64,000 nucleotides of DNA, taken from assembly GCF_040581485.1 (NCBI RefSeq), contig NC_090128.1:44174931-44238930 (forward strand). The letters are read 5' to 3'. Positions within the stretch are counted from its first letter, which is position 1; the number at the start of each line of letters is the position of its first letter. Both the position numbers and the translations under genes were made by a program. Below, one piece after another: positions 62,674 through 64,000 of the stretch. This DNA is from Linepithema humile (taxonomy: Eukaryota > Arthropoda > Insecta > Hymenoptera > Formicidae). The notes beneath the pieces were generated by a model. That model ran no database searches. It was not told the origin of the DNA and was given only the letters and a program-made list of their open reading frames with translations.

Positions 62674-63862
62674 AAGAGAAAGAATATCAAAATTCCTACA
62701 AAAAAATATATACATATAACATCGCGATTATGCATTAAAAATTAAGATAATTCGGAAAAACGGGTTTTATTCACATCGAACAAATCCAGTTTTCAATAAA
62801 CAATTGCATTAGAATTTCAGTTCAATTTTTATGTAATCCGACATGATATCTCCGAGTAATTAGACTGCTTTTTTTGAAAAAGTGCATACGCATAAGCCGA
62901 CGGTCGCGAGTCGCTGCGCGATGCAGAATCGCGTTGCATCGCAGCGCTGCTCGCGCACACGGCGGGCGGAGCTGCAGCTGCGCGCCGTCGAATAAACGAG
63001 CCGGTGGTCGGAGCTTAACGCCATTTTAACAGCCGTGGACACACCCATCTTTCCATCCATAGGTCAGAACCGTGTCCGCCCGACAAACACGACGCGCGCG
63101 CACGACGACCAGTTTCGCCAGCAGCTCTTGTAACATGACGCTATCGCGGCCGATCGATCAGCAACTAACCCTGTGCATTTACTCTCCCTTCTTTTTCTCT
63201 CCACTCCATCTTCCTTCTATACGCAATCCGGCCGCACTGTTTTACGCACCCCTACGCGACGGTTCACTTTTCGGCTTCTACACCACACAATGTGGCTTCC
63301 TGTTAAATTGAAATGTAACAAGATAGATGTACCTACAGTTTATTCTCGACTCGATTATTCTCCTTATAATCTCGTACAATTGCGAAATCTTGATTATTGC
63401 AATATAAAAGATTTCCGAAATCGCATTCCGATCAGAATCAAATTTCTTCCATTTGTGGCGAGAACCTTTTGGTTATTTGAAATCTACCTGAGTGTCCATA
63501 ATAAGATTACTGAAAAAAGCGAAACCATCCTAATTGGAAACCCTTTTGAATCAGAAAGGCTTTTTTAGCTTCTTTTAGCGGCAATAGGTTGATTCCGAAA
63601 GACTTCTCAGAAATTTATTTTTCGGTTGAAAATTATGGTTTGTGCTACAATAAATGTGTCTTTTATTACACAATTGTTTAAAAATGAGAGTAGACCCTGG
63701 TAGAAAGTGCCACGCTAGATCCTGATGTCTAGCTAGCTCCTATCTTGACTGTCATGTTGTATCCCTATTTAATATAATAAATTTAGTTTTGAAGTGGCGC
63801 GAATCAGCGTCAAGCTATTTCTAACGAGGTGCTAGAAATATACTATGTTAATAATGTCTAAT

Positions 63863-63902
63863 TAGAAGTAGTCTGGCGCTAGTTTTTTCCAGACTACTTC
63901 TA
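63863..63902. repeat. Perfect 14-bp inverted repeat
   Basis: TAGAAGTAGTCTGG and CCAGACTACTTCTA flank a 12-base loop. It may be the fold-back end of a mobile element running off the window edge. Confidence 0.7.
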
Positions 63903-63931
63903 GTCAGGGCTATTCAAGGCTGGGAAAAGAT

Positions 63932-63976
63932 CATTTCTGACATGAAATATGACATTTCTGGCATAAAATATGACAT
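63932..63976 (+). repeat. 21-bp tandem repeat (two copies plus)
   Basis: CATTTCTGACATGAAATATG and CATTTCTGGCATAAAATATG are consecutive 21-bp units (each plus A), followed by a third start CATT. Confidence 0.8.
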
Positions 63977-64000
63977 TCGGAATTAGTTAGGCTAGGAATC

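Larger units (their letters stand above)
62443..64000. other. Right-end stretch with a CpG-rich island at 62870-63250
   Basis: A strongly CpG-rich island at about 62870-63250 may be a promoter, direction unknown. A frame from ATG 63290 to 63568 (92 aa) follows it on the plus strand but has no recognisable domain. The last 340 bp hold a perfect 14-bp hairpin and a 21-bp tandem repeat, suggesting the edge of an unclassified repeat. Confidence 0.4.

Noticed and set aside
63290..63568. Plus-strand frame with ATG, 92 codons, after a CpG-rich island
   Set aside because: No recognisable domain, no clear splice sites and no upstream promoter signal; kept only as a note in the right-end region.

Overview
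The window looks like insect nuclear DNA, most likely from an ant or another hymenopteran. The background is AT-rich, with GC/CpG-rich islands that do not look CpG-depleted. Introns have canonical GT-AG ends. There are many short TA-flanked inverted-repeat elements, long microsatellites, and Tc1 and hAT transposons of animal type. The taxonomic call is inference from composition and element types; no marker fixes the species.

Only two complete protein genes could be reconstructed, both near the right end. They are divergently arranged. The first is an M-Ras small GTPase on the minus strand, with coding exons 55166-54977, 54806-54490 and 54396-54307 (198 aa). The second is EFTUD2/Snu114, the U5 snRNP spliceosomal GTPase, on the plus strand, with seven coding exons from 56928 to 61129 (980 aa). 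Their 5' ends lie about 1.2 kb apart, with a 145-bp MITE between them. At 45958-45862 (minus) there is a convincing signal-peptide exon with a strong phase-1 splice donor. It is probably the first coding exon of a secreted or cell-surface protein whose other exons lie beyond a large intron.

Left of about 45.8 kb no conserved host gene could be found; this stretch is probably intergenic DNA and/or large intron. It holds transposons and repeats: a 250-bp MITE with an internal duplication (9279-9528); a Tc1-like element with about 390-bp inverted repeats, a truncated transposase and a nested palindrome (10499-12185); a 171-bp MITE (19426-19596); a 400-bp compound microsatellite built on (CT)140 (19936-20335); a nearly full-length hAT element with an exact 8-bp target duplication and a transposase broken by one frameshift (21241-25179); and a decayed LINE reverse transcriptase fragment (38160-38330). 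Scattered GC-rich islands may be regulatory.

Right of 46 kb there are further MITEs: two sizes of one family at 46989-47395 and 49779-49852, one at 56008-56152, and a TTA-flanked PIF/Harbinger-like one at 62282-62439.

No bacterial-type operon, CRISPR array, rRNA, or recognisable tRNA or microRNA was seen. I did not find evidence for a wholly new biological system. The best second-look items are the palindromic Tc1 derivative, the almost intact hAT element, the orphan signal-peptide exon, the start-stop uORF inferred upstream of M-Ras, and a diverged GC-rich sequence pair at 29.2 and 30.8 kb.
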